DNA of 64,000 nt from Fomes fomentarius. Lineage: Eukaryota > Basidiomycota > Agaricomycetes > Polyporales > Polyporaceae. This document shows positions 1 to 11,635 of this stretch, one piece after another. Location of the stretch: NCBI GenBank assembly GCA_022606135.1, contig JABYQN010000003.1, positions 2,294,001 through 2,358,000 on the forward strand. Direction: 5' to 3'. The notes under the pieces are model-generated. The model did not search any database. It was not told the origin of the DNA and saw nothing but the letters and a program-made list of their open reading frames with translations. Numbering within the stretch: position 1 is the stretch's first letter; each line of letters starts with the position of its first letter. The position numbers were made by a program, and so were the translations under genes.

Positions 1-458
1 TTCAAATGCTAATCGATTCCGACTCGTTCTTCGACCGTGACGATTTCAAGAGCATCGACATTGATACCGACCATGTTCTCCGCTCCACCCGAGGACGAGG
101 ATGAGGAGCGGGAGCTGATGGCGATTGAACAGGAGCTCGAGGCGGGAGGAGCTGGAACCCGAGGAGGATGAGGATGAGGAGCGGAAGCTGAAATAGGCTC
201 GACTATGATTCCGAGTCCAAGTTCCTCGATGCTGCACTGGCTATATCCGGAATTCGTGTTCACTGATTCTAATGCGAGGCTGTCAGGAGCAACGTAGAAG
301 CCCCCTTCACTGGCAGGGCAGATGCTATAGTAGCTCAGCATCGACGACTCCGTTGCGAACCAAAACCTCGACAAACTCGCAACCCGAGAGCGGCGCCAAG
401 TGTATGAGCCTGTCCGGAAACCTCGAACGGGCTCGCGTACTTAGTGCTCTCGCATACT
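1..458. other. Unassigned host sequence with acidic low-complexity tract
   Basis: No gene can be defended here. On the plus strand around 74-165 one frame reads as a short Glu/Asp-rich peptide, and on the minus strand the same tract reads as poly-Ser; both come from GAG/GAT/GAC-type repeats. It could be the 3' end of a gene that starts outside the window, but splice sites and a start cannot be fixed. Confidence 0.3.
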
Positions 459-459
459 G

Positions 460-1009
460 ACACGACAGGCGCTGACCGAGAAACGGCTGCCAGAAATTGC
501 AGGATAAACCCAGTCGAACGTGGCCTTCGGCGAAGATATAGCCAACATTTCTGAGTCCCTCAAATGTCTCTTTTGCAGGATATTTGTGTAAGATTTCAGT
601 CAACCCAAAAGGAAACCTCAGGAGTGAGATAACGTGCAACCTAGAATGGATGAGAAAGGAAACCTACCAAAGGGCTGTAAAGGAGCTCTCCCAAATGTCA
701 CCTTTATGGCACATGATAATTATGGAAACAGGTCACCTATATGGTGTTTTCAGACTTCCTTACCTCATGTTAGCTGACCTTCTATGGGTCCGATTACCAG
801 TTGTACCAAACGTGACCCATCAGGAGCCTTTCTTCGTGCCGAAAATGACTCTCTGTAATCTCTCCTTTGTTGCCACTGATAATTAAATCGAAATTCCAAG
901 AGAATGAAAACTAGAATGTGGCATGATAGAATCTCCACTGAAGGCCACGTTCGACTGGATTTATCCTACAATTCCTGGCAGCCGCTTCTCAGTCAGCGCC
1001 TGTCGTGTG
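460..1009. mobile_element. MITE-like element with ~78-bp inverted terminal repeats
   Basis: The left arm (about 460-536) is the reverse complement of the right arm (about 931-1009). Both contain the motif GTCGAACGTGGCCTTC and a shared GACAGGCGCTGAC. The arms differ mainly by transitions, as expected for CpG or RIP-like decay. About 395 bp lie between them. The internal frame at 584-886 (100 codons) resembles no transposase and is probably chance. I cannot define a target-site duplication, so a foldback host repeat remains possible. It lies about 180 bp upstream of the oxygenase gene. Confidence 0.5.
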
Positions 1010-1192
1010 ACGGTGTTCTAAAAACTCGAAGAGGCCAAAAAGAGGTATTGCCTGATAAGGAAGCATCTGTTAAGTAATTGATCTGAACTTTTAGGCTGTG
1101 GCGTTCCACCGTACCCTTACTCCTCAGCGTTCATCTGCAGCAAAGTCGCAATCCTTTGGGGCAAAATACTTTGTCCTTGTGCTCCTCAAAGA

Positions 1193-2769
1193 ATGTCTCA
1201 GAATCGCGAAACGGAAGGCTTGCAGATACTAGCCGAGAAGCTGCGTTCGACACTCACCGAAACCCTCCCCTATTGCAGCGGCACCGTCCCAGTCAAGCCT
1301 CGAGACATCCTTCTCTACTACGGCAAGAAAGATGACGAGCTTGGGTTGGTACCTAGACCATTCATTGTTGAGAAAAAAGCCGTCTAACTTGACTGACGGC
1401 CCGCCGGGGATAATCCAGTCGAATTGACCTCATGAACCCTACCCTTGATGCTTTGAATCGCCTCGAGAAAGTATGCCAGCCGGCTAGATTTGGGCTCAAT
1501 GACAAGGACGTCCTCGACGAGTCGTATCGCAAAGCTGGAAAGCTCGACATTGATTCATTTGTGCTTTGCTTCAACGCGGAACGCACAGGACTCCTCGATG
1601 CTGTCCGCATGGCACTCTTCCCCGGCAGGGAAGAAACTCGGTCGATCGATGCTGAGCTGTACAAATTGAACATATATGGTGAGTGTTTGCTTATCGTGGA
1701 CTCGGATTCGTTTGTCGCATTAGGCGCTTATAACAATGATGTGAACAACGATACTGATGGCCCACGACGTTCAGGAAAAGACGCGTTCTTCAAACCGCAC
1801 AAAGATACTCCGCGCGCGCCGCACATGTTCGGCTCACTCGTGATTGTCTTTCCGACTCCGCACACAGGCGGCGCACTCAATCTCCGCCACGAAGACAAGG
1901 TGTACACGTTCGATGCTCCACAACTCCTTCACAAAGCCAATCTCGTTTCATCGGAGGGGGACAACAAGCCAAAGCAGTCCTCGCACGTTGCGTTCGTCGC
2001 TTTCTTCAGCGACGTCGAACACGAGGTGATGCCAGTTACATCGGGACATCGCATCACCATCACATACAACCTCTACTTCGCTATGGGCACTCCGTCCGCG
2101 TACCTTCGCGCACGCACACACGCAGTTCAGCTTGCCCAACCAAGGGCGCTGCATGCGGATGGCATCGCCGATGCACTTCGCACTCTCATCAATGATCCAA
2201 GTTGTCTCGGGAGCGGAGGGATGCTCGGTTTTGGGTTACGCCATCAATACCCCCTCCCACAATCATGGACGTGAGGCGATCCGAACCCCCTCAGGCAGCT
2301 CGAAGACTTCCTTAAAGGAACTGACGCTGCACTCTTCCGCGCATTGGAGGCGGAGGGACTTTTCCCAGTTCTTCGGCTCTACTACGAGAGCGGAGATTAT
2401 AATGGTGTCCTCCTCGACCGTGTTGTCTACATCGAATTACCAGAGTTGGAAGATTCCCTGGAAACGCAGGCGATACAACGAGGCGGGATCAGAGTCTCAC
2501 ACGCTCGCGGCACGATTCGCACGAATGCAGAGTTGGGGGGTGGAGAGGTGTACATGGTCACTCCAATGACTAGGTGGAACGGGGTAAAGGCAGCGTGCAT
2601 GGCATACGGCAACGAGGTCACCCTCGGGCTGGCTTACGGGAACCTGTGCTTGGTCGTGGATCTGCCAGGGCCCGGTCGGGTCGGGTTGTTGGAGGAGAAC
2701 AAACGTGGCAAGTTCTTCAGGAACACCTTTGATGAGCACAAGCAATCCGAGTCGACAGGTCCGTTTTAG
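1193..2769 (+). pseudogene. 2OG-Fe(II) oxygenase-like gene with an in-frame TGA
   Basis: Exons are 1193-1344, 1419-1678 and 1775-2769, which read in frame for 468 codons apart from a TGA at 2272-2274 (codon 304). The product resembles the large basidiomycete family of prolyl-4-hydroxylase-type 2OG-Fe(II) dioxygenases. The metal triad can be seen: H146-x-D148 in the segment FFKPHKDTP and the distal H220, followed by R230, which would bind the 2-oxoglutarate carboxylate. Family members also carry the VLDESYRKAGK segment seen in exon 2. The second intron (1679-1774, 96 bp) has no stop and keeps frame, so it could be retained. After the TGA the frame runs on with good family-like sequence to 2769, so the TGA looks like a CGA-to-TGA change. 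A 303-residue product would keep the catalytic core. Substrate unknown. Confidence 0.7.
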
Positions 2770-3658
2770 GTTGTACAGACATTCATCTGTGCCATTTGCC
2801 GTAAAGGTTGTCGACGGTGTGAGGGTCCATATACACGGACAGCCTCCAACATTCATTATCACTATCCACAGTTCATCATGGGAGACATCGGCCGCATTCC
2901 TGTGTTTCTTTTACTTCGTTCGTGCTGCTCCGTTGGCGTGACTCGGACAGCACCCCTACACTCCGTGCGCACATGTACTACACATAACTAGCCTCTACTT
3001 TGACATGCAATAAGACGCAGGTGCGGACAACTTTGTGCAGTAATGCAACATGACATCATCGTGCATGCGAAGATGGACGTTTGACCCTGTCGGGCCTCAC
3101 CGGTACCTCCCAAGCAGGTGCCTCATGCAGTCTCTGGGGACCTGAGGTTCGTTCATTAGTGTTCATGGTTAAATGTATCCCCATCCTGTAGTCATCATAT
3201 TTGATACTACTTTTGTGCCTCTTCTCCTGTACTGTGTCTCATCCCTTCTCATCACACTACTGAAGCAGACCTCGATACATATGTTGGAGAATGAATCAGC
3301 CGTTGAAAAGATGATTTCGATACTCTCAAAATGCACATAGCCAGAGCTACTATCATACTCCGAGACGGCGAGGATCACCCTGTGACACGACACCATGATA
3401 TCCACCGCCCTGTCACTTTGCACCGATGCTTTGCCAGAGATATGTGCCTTTGGTCGTTATCTTCTAGGCTACACATTGTACAGAACGATGAGCATAGAGG
3501 TACTAGAGTCCGCGATGTCGAAGGTACGTACTTGGAGAACTCGGAGTCGGCGCTTCAAATGGCAGATCGCGTGCCAGTATCGCGTGGCAGGTCGGGCTTG
3601 TCTGGGTAAGGGCCCCTATTGAACCTGAAGCACTGCAACTTGACTCAAAATATCTGAA
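2770..3658. other. Intergenic, no call
   Basis: Short open frames occur on both strands (for example 3169-3423 minus and 3331-3609 plus), but none has recognisable domains or consistent splice signals. I see no repeat or RNA gene. Confidence 0.4.
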
Positions 3659-4686
3659 ATGTCTTCATATGCGACGCTCGCGGACCTGCCTATTGAGCTC
3701 CTTGTCAAAATCGTGAAGCTCGTTCCTCAAGACGATCTATGCACCCACATCTGGTTCTACCAATCCAGCCCTGCGGCTGCCGCAACATACGACTTCGTGG
3801 GCGACGGGTTCTGGAAGGATGCGTGCTTGGACTCGGGTCTGGGATTTGTTCCTCAACTCGATAAGGAGGATTCGGAAACCTGCTGGCGCGATATTGTCAT
3901 GGATTGTGTGAAGCACGATGCCGCTTGCAAGCGTTCGGAATGCGGACTGTCGCTCCTGCGCACTAACCGTACGTTGATCCCGTCGTCTTTTGTTTCTGTC
4001 CATTGAGCGAAATTATTTTGAAGGGAAACTAGTAGCTCTGCCACGCAGACATGATCAGGTCAAGACGCATGATGCATTGCAAGGCATCACGTTCGAAGAC
4101 GTGCCGTGGATCAAGGACATCCTGCGCGACACTAGGCTGCGCATGGATACCCGTGCGCATCGTGCATATGCAATCAACAACCCCGTTCATCTGGGATGCC
4201 ATCCGATGGCTTACAGGAGCTTTGCAACATTCCCGCCCCAAGAGCAGCTGCGAGTCGAAAGGATTGGCTTTAAATTTTACAAGGAGTCTAATCGCATGAT
4301 CCCCGTGGAGAACAAGTTCGGGGTGACTGTGTATGATGTTATACGTACCATCTATGATTGGTGAGCGCAGGATGTACGTGCAGTAGAGAAGTATTGACAT
4401 TGCAGTGACACGTGAACTTTAGTCTCGAGCTTCCGACCCCCTTTTATAAATATGAGGCGGCTCCGGAGACGCTCCGGGAGATCCTATCTGCGAGGTATTT
4501 CCTCTTGTGTTTAAACGAATCCATCCATGTTCGCTCATTCTCTTCCCGATTAGACCGATAAAGACAATCAAATATCTTGGGCACCCTGGTGGAGTAATCA
4601 GTACGATGGAGTATGGGTTTACCGGCCCTTTTATAGCAATCACCATCCGGCGTGGTTACCCCGCCTGGGAGTATGAGTCCGAATAA
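3659..4686 (+). CDS. F-box-like protein A (tandem paralogue)
   Basis: Proposed exons are 3659-3968, 4036-4360, 4423-4494 and 4554-4686, with GT...AG introns of 67, 62 and 59 bp, giving 279 codons and a TAA stop. The first ~45 residues (LADLPIELLVKIVKLVPQDDL and following) look like an F-box-type helical start: Leu-Pro, then a hydrophobic heptad, then Asp-Leu. A later block reads GVTVYDVIRTIYDW, like the VTV-x-DV-hhxxIY signature I associate with the basidiomycete DUF6699-type C-terminal region; that name is from memory and tentative. If the F-box holds, the product would be a substrate adaptor of an SCF ubiquitin ligase. The next gene has the same layout and matching motifs, so the two are tandem duplicates. 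Confidence 0.6.
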
Positions 4687-5301
4687 GTCGTGCAACACTT
4701 GAACCATAAGTTCATGTACAATACATTTCATGAACTACTTGACTACCCACCAATATCATTCGTTGTCGACTTATATGCGAAATGTTCGGCACTTCACTCA
4801 TTCATGATGAATCAGCGAAGTCAATGTATCCCCAACGCTCTGCAGACGATCCTTTGCCAGCTACTAGCGAGATCATCTTCGTGCGTCTTTTGCATGTTCC
4901 ACGCCCCGGTGCTTATTACCAACACAGAGCTCGACTCGTGCCAGATCCATACATAAGAACTCTAGGGTGGCAAGGGGGTTGTGTACCGTGATGGCAACAC
5001 AATGGCAGGGCAGAGTCTGGGTACTACTATTAGCAGCAGTGGACTCGGATTTCACGCGAACTTGGTCGCTGCGCGTTCAGTTGCAAGGATGATACGTTGT
5101 CAACAAGTTCAGAGGATGTCCAAGGTGTCCGTGGTTTTCACAGCAGCACAACGGAGGTGAACGTAAGGCCTGAGTCTTGAAGCTTTGGAGTATGTAGCGT
5201 GCAGGGTCGCCTGAGATTGAACAGGTGATCACAAGCGCTGTCACGCTGTGACCGCGTACGGAGATTGGGTGGCACTGAGTACTGAGTGTTCACTCCTCGC
5301 C
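4687..5301. other. Intergenic between tandem paralogues, no call
   Basis: This is about 615 bp between the stop of the first F-box-like gene and the ATG of the second. I see no convincing coding sequence or repeat. It must hold the promoter of the downstream gene. Confidence 0.4.
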
Positions 5302-6385
5302 ATGATGTGCGCCGCGTTCCCCGCAGAGATCTTCCTCGCAATCAAGACCTGCATTCCCCTCGCCGACCTCCGCACTCATGTCTGCTACTACACCTGTAGC
5401 TCTCGCATTGCCGCCTTATACGACTCGGAGCCAAACCCCGATTCTTTCTGGCATCACGCTTGTTGGTCCTGCGGTATCGGATGTTCAAAGCAGATGGACG
5501 GCAAGCTTCGTCAACTCACCTTTTGGAGAGACCTTGCGATCAAGATCATCCGATGTTGTGGGTTCTGCGTTCATCCACAGTGCGGCGAGGCGTTGTTGGA
5601 GGTACAATAGTAAGTCTCCCTCAGTCGTACCCCACGATGTCATCTCCATGAGTTGGGCATGCAGGAAAGCGTATCGCCCAGGCGTTGCAAACTGTCGATC
5701 CTTTCAGCATTAAACAAGATTGGAGCATAGATGACCTTGACATCGAGATTGCGGGCTTCACGCACGCAGTTCTGCCTCAACTTGCATTCCTATCTCGTTA
5801 TGTGCCCCGCGGACCCCTTGCTGCCCTTCGCCAGGCCTATGTCCGCGATGCTGGCGTGAAGGGCATCCCCAGCAACCCTGCCATGCTTGAAGACCATGCT
5901 CTGCTCCTCAGGAGCTTTGCAACGGAGATTCCAACGGACATGATAGAGTTGGGACTAGGGGATGGCCAGATCCGTTCCAGAGTCCCCTCGTGCAATCCTA
6001 GGGGCGTGACGGTACTTGACGTGGTCCTCACTATATATGCAGAGTGCGTATCTCTAGTCCACCCTTTCCGCCCACGACCTAATGCCTCGGCCGGCGTCAT
6101 CAGGTTGGACGTGCCGCTCGCGTACGAAAATGTGTGGGACTTTGTCAGAGGCCACCAGGAGCATTTTACCGACGCTCTATGGGCGCAGGAATCCCGCGAA
6201 GTTTTTGGATATCTCCGCACTCTACGCGCCGTGCACAATACATGGTGAGTATACCCGTATATATAATGCCCCACTTGTATGAAGCTGACCCTCACTACAC
6301 CAACAGTCCTGTGTCGCGATTTGGCTACAACTGGCCCATGGCGATGCGTGTACGACATCCGTACTTCATGATCTACCTAAAGTAG
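5302..6385 (+). CDS. F-box-like protein B (tandem paralogue)
   Basis: Proposed exons are 5302-5601, 5682-6244 and 6307-6385 (introns 80 and 62 bp), giving 313 codons and a TAG stop. ATG 5302 is followed at once by a second ATG and then by FPAEIFLAIKTCIPLADLRTH, parallel to LPIELLVKIVKLVPQDDLCTH in the gene upstream. Exon 2 carries GVTVLDVVLTIYAE, matching GVTVYDVIRTIYDW of the first gene, and the final exon encodes a basic tail rich in aromatic residues. Shared exon order and motifs show a tandem duplication with substantial divergence. Function is inferred only from the F-box-like N-terminus. An alternative acceptor for intron 1 at about 5664 would break frame, so the acceptor at 5681 is preferred. 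Confidence 0.62.
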
Positions 6386-7632
6386 ATTCGTCTCGACCGC
6401 CGCTCGAGGCCGCTCTTGCGTGATCATCCCGCAGTCGCACCGTAACGCTCGAGTCTCACGACCGCACACGACAGTGCTTCAAGCTGATGCTGGACAGCTC
6501 GACACTCGCGCGGGCGTCGAACGAGACACGAGGATCATGCAGCAGGTCCCGTCTATCCTGCCAACCTTATGCCGACATTCTCCACCTCGCACCGCCGTTT
6601 GCTATCGGCATCCCAATCCCGGGACAGTTAGAGCCAGGAGCGCGACGGACTTTCTCGGCGCAATGGGGACACCGTTCCCGGTTAGGCGCTTGGTTGTGGT
6701 GTCTCTGGGTTCGCCCCTTCAAACGCTCTTAGCAACTCCTTGTCTGCGCAGGAGTATCCTTTGGTCGTGCACGCCCAACTTTGGTACAGCGGACCTCGAC
6801 ATCTCTCCCTGTCTCTAGGCGCCTTCTTCTCCGCTTCCACATTGGGCCTGCAGTCAGACTGTATTGAACGTCTCACAGTCCAGACACATACATACACAGA
6901 GTTGTCTCGTCAAGTGGCGCCTACCGATATGTGCATGTCATAGGGATATCAGTTCAAGGTGGTGCTCTTATTCGGACTAGGGTGCGCTGTTGGACTTGCG
7001 TGACGTATATTACAATCACAATAATGGATCCGGGCCATCAGTTATACATCCTTCCAAGCTCGCATCGTGTCCGACGTGGATTTCGACCACACCTCAGGCG
7101 CACACCAATGACTTTCCCTCAGCTCTGCCACGAACTCACAGACCACATTCGCCACCACGCTGGGCCCTAACAGCATGAACAGAACTATCCGCCGGCCTCG
7201 ATTCCACCACATGCCACATTGTCGACGGAGGGCTCGGGATCGGCAACCTGACTCGGCGTGATAGCTATCATGCGTCGCCGTCATAAGGAATTCAAAACCA
7301 TCTACTGTATCCCTAGCTGATCATATCTCCCAATGCATCACTCTCCCACATCTGCTGGACTGTTCTTTGACTGGTGACGGGCATGCCACTGTACCCGATA
7401 ACCGTGCTATGGGTCTCGTTCTCGTTCAAATTGGCGCTTGGGTACTGAGCACTCGGTCCGTATACTTGAGAAGAGACACCAACACGTAGGGGGTTGAAAC
7501 CACTCGTAGGAGCAATACATCGGCACTTGCACGGGCGATAAGAATGCAAGACCTAGGGCAACCGATAAACAAGTGCAACAGAATAGTATTGCGTGCGAAT
7601 AAGGCCACCGACGATCCTAAGGCCCGAGGGAC
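6386..7632. other. Intergenic, no confident gene
   Basis: Two overlapping plus-strand frames (6420-6818 and 6487-6732) have coding-like composition but no domain I recognise and no clean exon structure. They may be remains of a gene. The rest holds the 3' flanks of F-box gene B and of the convergent lanosterol synthase gene. Confidence 0.35.
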
Positions 7633-10600
7633 TCAATTTTTGTTACCCTTGAGCCCCTCGAGATACTGATGTGCACGCCCAAGCATCCAGATCGTGAACT
7701 CGAACTTGAAGTTCGGGTACGAAATTGCGACGTTTTTGTTGAACACGCCCTCGATCGCCTCCTGCGGCCACGAGCCGTCCTACCAACGCGTAGTACATCA
7801 GCATTTCGCTCTACCAACGTCGAGTGACACTCAAGTGCAGTACTCACCGGCCGCTGGCGGGACATGACGAATTTGACCGCACGCTCAATCGGTTCCGGGT
7901 GCGGGTACCGCGCATACATGAGCGCCATCGCCGCCCAGCACGTCTGGACAACCTGAGTCTGCTCGTGCTCAACCCACGCGGCGACCTCGCAGCTCTACCA
8001 TCAAACCGCACACGTAAGGAGGAGGCCGACACAGACCCAGAGGGTCCACGGAGGAAGTGGAGGAAGACGCACCTTGTAGCTCTCGCCCCAGCCGCCGTCG
8101 GCGCGCTGCTTGCTGATGAGGAAGTCGCACGCCTTGCGCGCGTGCTTGCTGTTCTCGTATGTCTCGCCGACGAGCGAAAGCGACTCGAGTGCGAACTGCG
8201 TCGCGTAAGTGAAGCAAATCCCCCACGAGCCGAACCAGGTGCCTTCCGGTCGCTGGATCTTATGCAGGTAGTCGACGGCCTGCGTGATCGTCCGCCTATT
8301 AGATGGATCCCGGTTTAGCTACGCTTGGAGGAAGACGAGAGGGCGTCGCTAGAGCACTTACTGGATGTCTCGCGCACGGTACTTGGGGTAGTACTTCCGG
8401 AAGATGGAAAGCGCGGTGATGACGGACGTCGTGCACTCGGGGTAGTTAAACTCGGTCATGATGTTACCTAGCGGGAACTTGTGTGTCAGATTATTTACAC
8501 AGATTATTTACATTGCGCATAGATGGATGGGATACTAGCTCACCGAAAACCTCAGCCGGGTTCAGGTATTCCATCCACTGTGGCGCGCGGATGAGCTCGT
8601 AGCTCGCGAATCCGCCGTCTGTGTTCTGCAGACTGAGCAGGATGTCGACAGCGTCGCACAACCTCCTCTCCGAGATCAGCTTCGGTGCATCCCTGGTACC
8701 AAAGACGGTGAGCGGAGAAAGGTGAACCACAAGAAAGCAACTCACTTGACGTGCTCCTGGAGGTACAGCACGGCCTTCAGGCCCTCTCCCGTGCAGTCGC
8801 TGACCGTGTACCCCTGCGTCTTCGTGCTGAACGGCCACGCTCCCTTAGTCGCATGGCGATACGCACTCGCATGATGCTTCGGGTTTTCCCTAATCTGGCA
8901 CTTATCCAACCACTCCAGAATCCTTCCGACACTATCCCTGAACTCCTCCTCCTGGCCCAAGCCCGTCTCAATGAGCGCCTGGGCGGTAAAGACGATGTCC
9001 CACAGCTGCGAGCCGTTCGTGCCGCACATCATCATGCCCTCCGCGCCCATCCACATGAAGTCGTGCCGGCGCTCGTAGTGCTTCTTGTACGCTGCGCTGT
9101 CCCGGCCCTCGGCGTGCATGCGCACGATTTGGTTCATCATCTTGTTCACTGGCCCGAGGTCCTGGCAGTCCGTGTTCTCGTCCTCGAGCACGACGAGCTC
9201 GTACGAGCGCTTGATCGCCGCGCGCCGGAGAGGCGGGAGGGCGCAGCTCTCGTACACGCCGAGGATCTTGTAGAGCCCCTCGAGGATGTGCGAATGCGGG
9301 GTGTAGAGGTCGATTGCGTGCACGTAGCTGCGCTGAGCGGGCCAGTCGATCGAGTAGTAGTTTTGGGTGTAGAGTTCCTGCCGTGATCGCGGTGGTGAGC
9401 GACAAGATCAGAGTAGCCTGTCAGACTGATTTCAAACTTCACGTAGAGCCAGCACAAGGTCGGTCTCCTCCATTTTGAAGCGGACACCGTACAAATATCC
9501 CATCGGGATGTACACCGCTCGTGTATGAATCCACCACCTGTGCGGGTGGATGGGAACCCAGTCAGGCAGCAACCTAGTATACTATCAGCACCATGCATCC
9601 ATTATATGCGCGGAAGAGAGCGACGAAATATACGTACCATAGCTCCGCGGGAACGGGGTGATTGCCTTCCCAGTCATATACGTTGAGAACCGAGAGCCAG
9701 AACTTGCCCCACGACGGTGCACCAAGAGCGCCGCCAAACTTGTGCAAGCACACGCGGGCTTTGACAGCAACTGGGTGATCTGCTTTCACGCCGAGGATGC
9801 GGATCGCGCAGTAGTTCAACGCAGTGCCGAAGACCGTGCTTGGACCCTCAGTATGACTGCAAACAACTTGGCGTCAGAGTACTGCATATACATACATCGC
9901 ACAACAGTTCAACAGAAGCTGTGGCTCATCTTCGAGCAGGCTGAACCTTGACGAATGATAGGCGTGAATCTTGAGCCAGAAACCAGCCAGAGGGGTCCAT
10001 CTGCACAGGCCGCTCGCAACGACATTCCCAATGAAAAGCTCAGCATGTCTCCCTGACTGACCGAGCTGTCTGTCCGTTAGAGCAAACATCAAGATTCGGG
10101 AAGCGTATAAGCACGATGTCCATACCGACCGCGAGCCCCTCTGGGGAGCACAGGTGTCAACGCCAAATACAATGCAAGGAACGCGATGTCGATGTCTTCG
10201 CATCTCGGGATGTCGAGAAACCAAGCTTCAACGCATATGTCCACGACGACGTGCAAGGTCGAGAGCAACGACACGCAAAGTGAAGAATAAATGTGTACAA
10301 AACATAGAGCAATGAGACTCACATTCCCCAGCCACCATCCTCGTTCGCATGGTTGAAGAGATAGCGGATGATCTCCAGCCTCTCCTCCTCCTTGAACGGC
10401 ATACCAGTGACGTACGACCCGATGACCAAGCCCGGGATGAGGAACATCGGGCCCCCATACTCTCCCGCCCAATGCCCGTCCTCCGCCTGCAGATGCTTGA
10501 AGTACCGATAGCCATTCCGCGCGGCCTCGAGCGCGTTCGTCGGCTTCGGGAGCTCAGGAAGGTCAAGCGGCTGGCCGAGCCAATACTTGTCGTAGTCCTT

Positions 10601-10747
10601 CTGGGGCCACGCCGCGCACTCTTCGTCAGTGCGCAGATAGTGCCACGTGTGGTCGCCCTCGTCCGAGATGCGCAGTCGCCAGCGGGAGTAATCCGTGAAT
10701 GGGAGCTTGCCCGACGCGGGAATGTCAAGAGGCGTGTATGCGGACAT
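7633..10747 (-). CDS. ERG7: Lanosterol synthase (oxidosqualene cyclase)
   Basis: The enzyme cyclises (S)-2,3-oxidosqualene to lanosterol, the first sterol of the ergosterol pathway, at ER and lipid-droplet membranes. Nine exons (10323-10747, 9638-9856, 9438-9573, 8746-9377, 8544-8692, 8362-8467, 8073-8295, 7848-7994, 7633-7779) join in frame at GT...AG introns to give 727 residues and a TGA stop, close to the usual fungal length. The N-terminus holds the family-type DYSRWRLRI segment, followed by QW-type repeats such as [13 protein letters not shown] and DGGWG. The acid motif that protonates the epoxide lies at residues 454-458 and reads D-C-T-G-E; the usual fungal and animal form is [25 protein letters not shown] and GSWGICFTY are also present. 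Seven introns are 53-78 bp, but the first is 466 bp (9857-10322). I see no sign of damage. Confidence 0.96.
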
Positions 10748-11635
10748 GGAGAGTTGAAGAGTCACAGGTTCACCAACTGGATGAGACTGCCCGGGTGCGC
10801 CAGATGGGTGAGCGCAGGTCAAGCCTTAAGCAACAGAGAAAAATATCACAAGCTTCGAACGCTGCGCGCGTAGACGACGAGACGAGGGTGGGGAGACGAT
10901 GAGAGAAAGAAGATGCATGGTCTCGGTACGCGGCCGCAGAGTGGCACGACTCCTCCGATTTACTACGCCAAATTCTTGGTCGTCGACGTCGCGTCGCGTA
11001 AGCGCTCACAATGAGGAAATACAAATAGCTTGGGTGTACCCGAGGTATACCAGTCCAGGAAGAACTTGGGGACATTGGAGATGGACAGAGATCCAGAGTA
11101 AGGGGAACGAAGCACGGACCGACTAACGCTATACAAGTATTGATAAGTGATCTCTAGCAGGAGCACGACTAGTAGTTAGCCAGGCGCTCATGCCTTCTGT
11201 TTGATCTGCAGGTCATGCACAAGTCGCCCACCTATTGATTTGCCTGCGACTTGCTAACCGAGATCTTCTCAGGTATAGTTCACACCAAGGTCGAAGTCCA
11301 CCGTCAAACATTCGTGACACTGATTATTAAAGTACAGCTGGTTCCAAAATTGGTGGCCGCCCAACTCCGACTGACGCGCACAAACACTTTCGACACGAAA
11401 AATTCGAATAAATCGGAAATTGTCTGGACACCGTTCGCCCTATGTTCTGTCTTCTCAGAGTGCAATACGAGTGTGTGTTTGATTGATTGGAAGCATATAA
11501 TCCATATTTAGTACAGTGCAATAAGTTTCAATGCCTCGTATGCGAACATGAGGCTCTGCATCAGTACTGAGGTTTGCTGTGCCTGTCTGACCGCCTTTCT
11601 CTTTCACCCATGCTCTTCCTCGGGGCCACACAGGG
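10748..11635. other. ERG7 upstream region, no further gene seen
   Basis: This is 888 bp between the ERG7 ATG and the next plus-strand frame and should contain the ERG7 promoter. An in-frame upstream extension of ERG7 exon 1 to 10822 has its own ATG, but ATG 10747 fits the usual fungal N-terminus better. I see no TATA box I would defend. Confidence 0.4.

Noticed and set aside
584..886. 100-codon frame inside the MITE-like element as a transposase
   Set aside because: No catalytic motif and too short; probably chance.
2271..2370. Intron from GTGAGG at 2271 removing the TGA in the oxygenase
   Set aside because: Candidate acceptors give an intron of about 24 bp or break the reading frame, and would remove family-like sequence.
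7824..9386. Long plus-strand frames (7824-8318, 8751-9386) opposite ERG7
   Set aside because: They are antisense shadows of ERG7 exons with GC-rich third positions; the ERG7 frames are complete and homologous.
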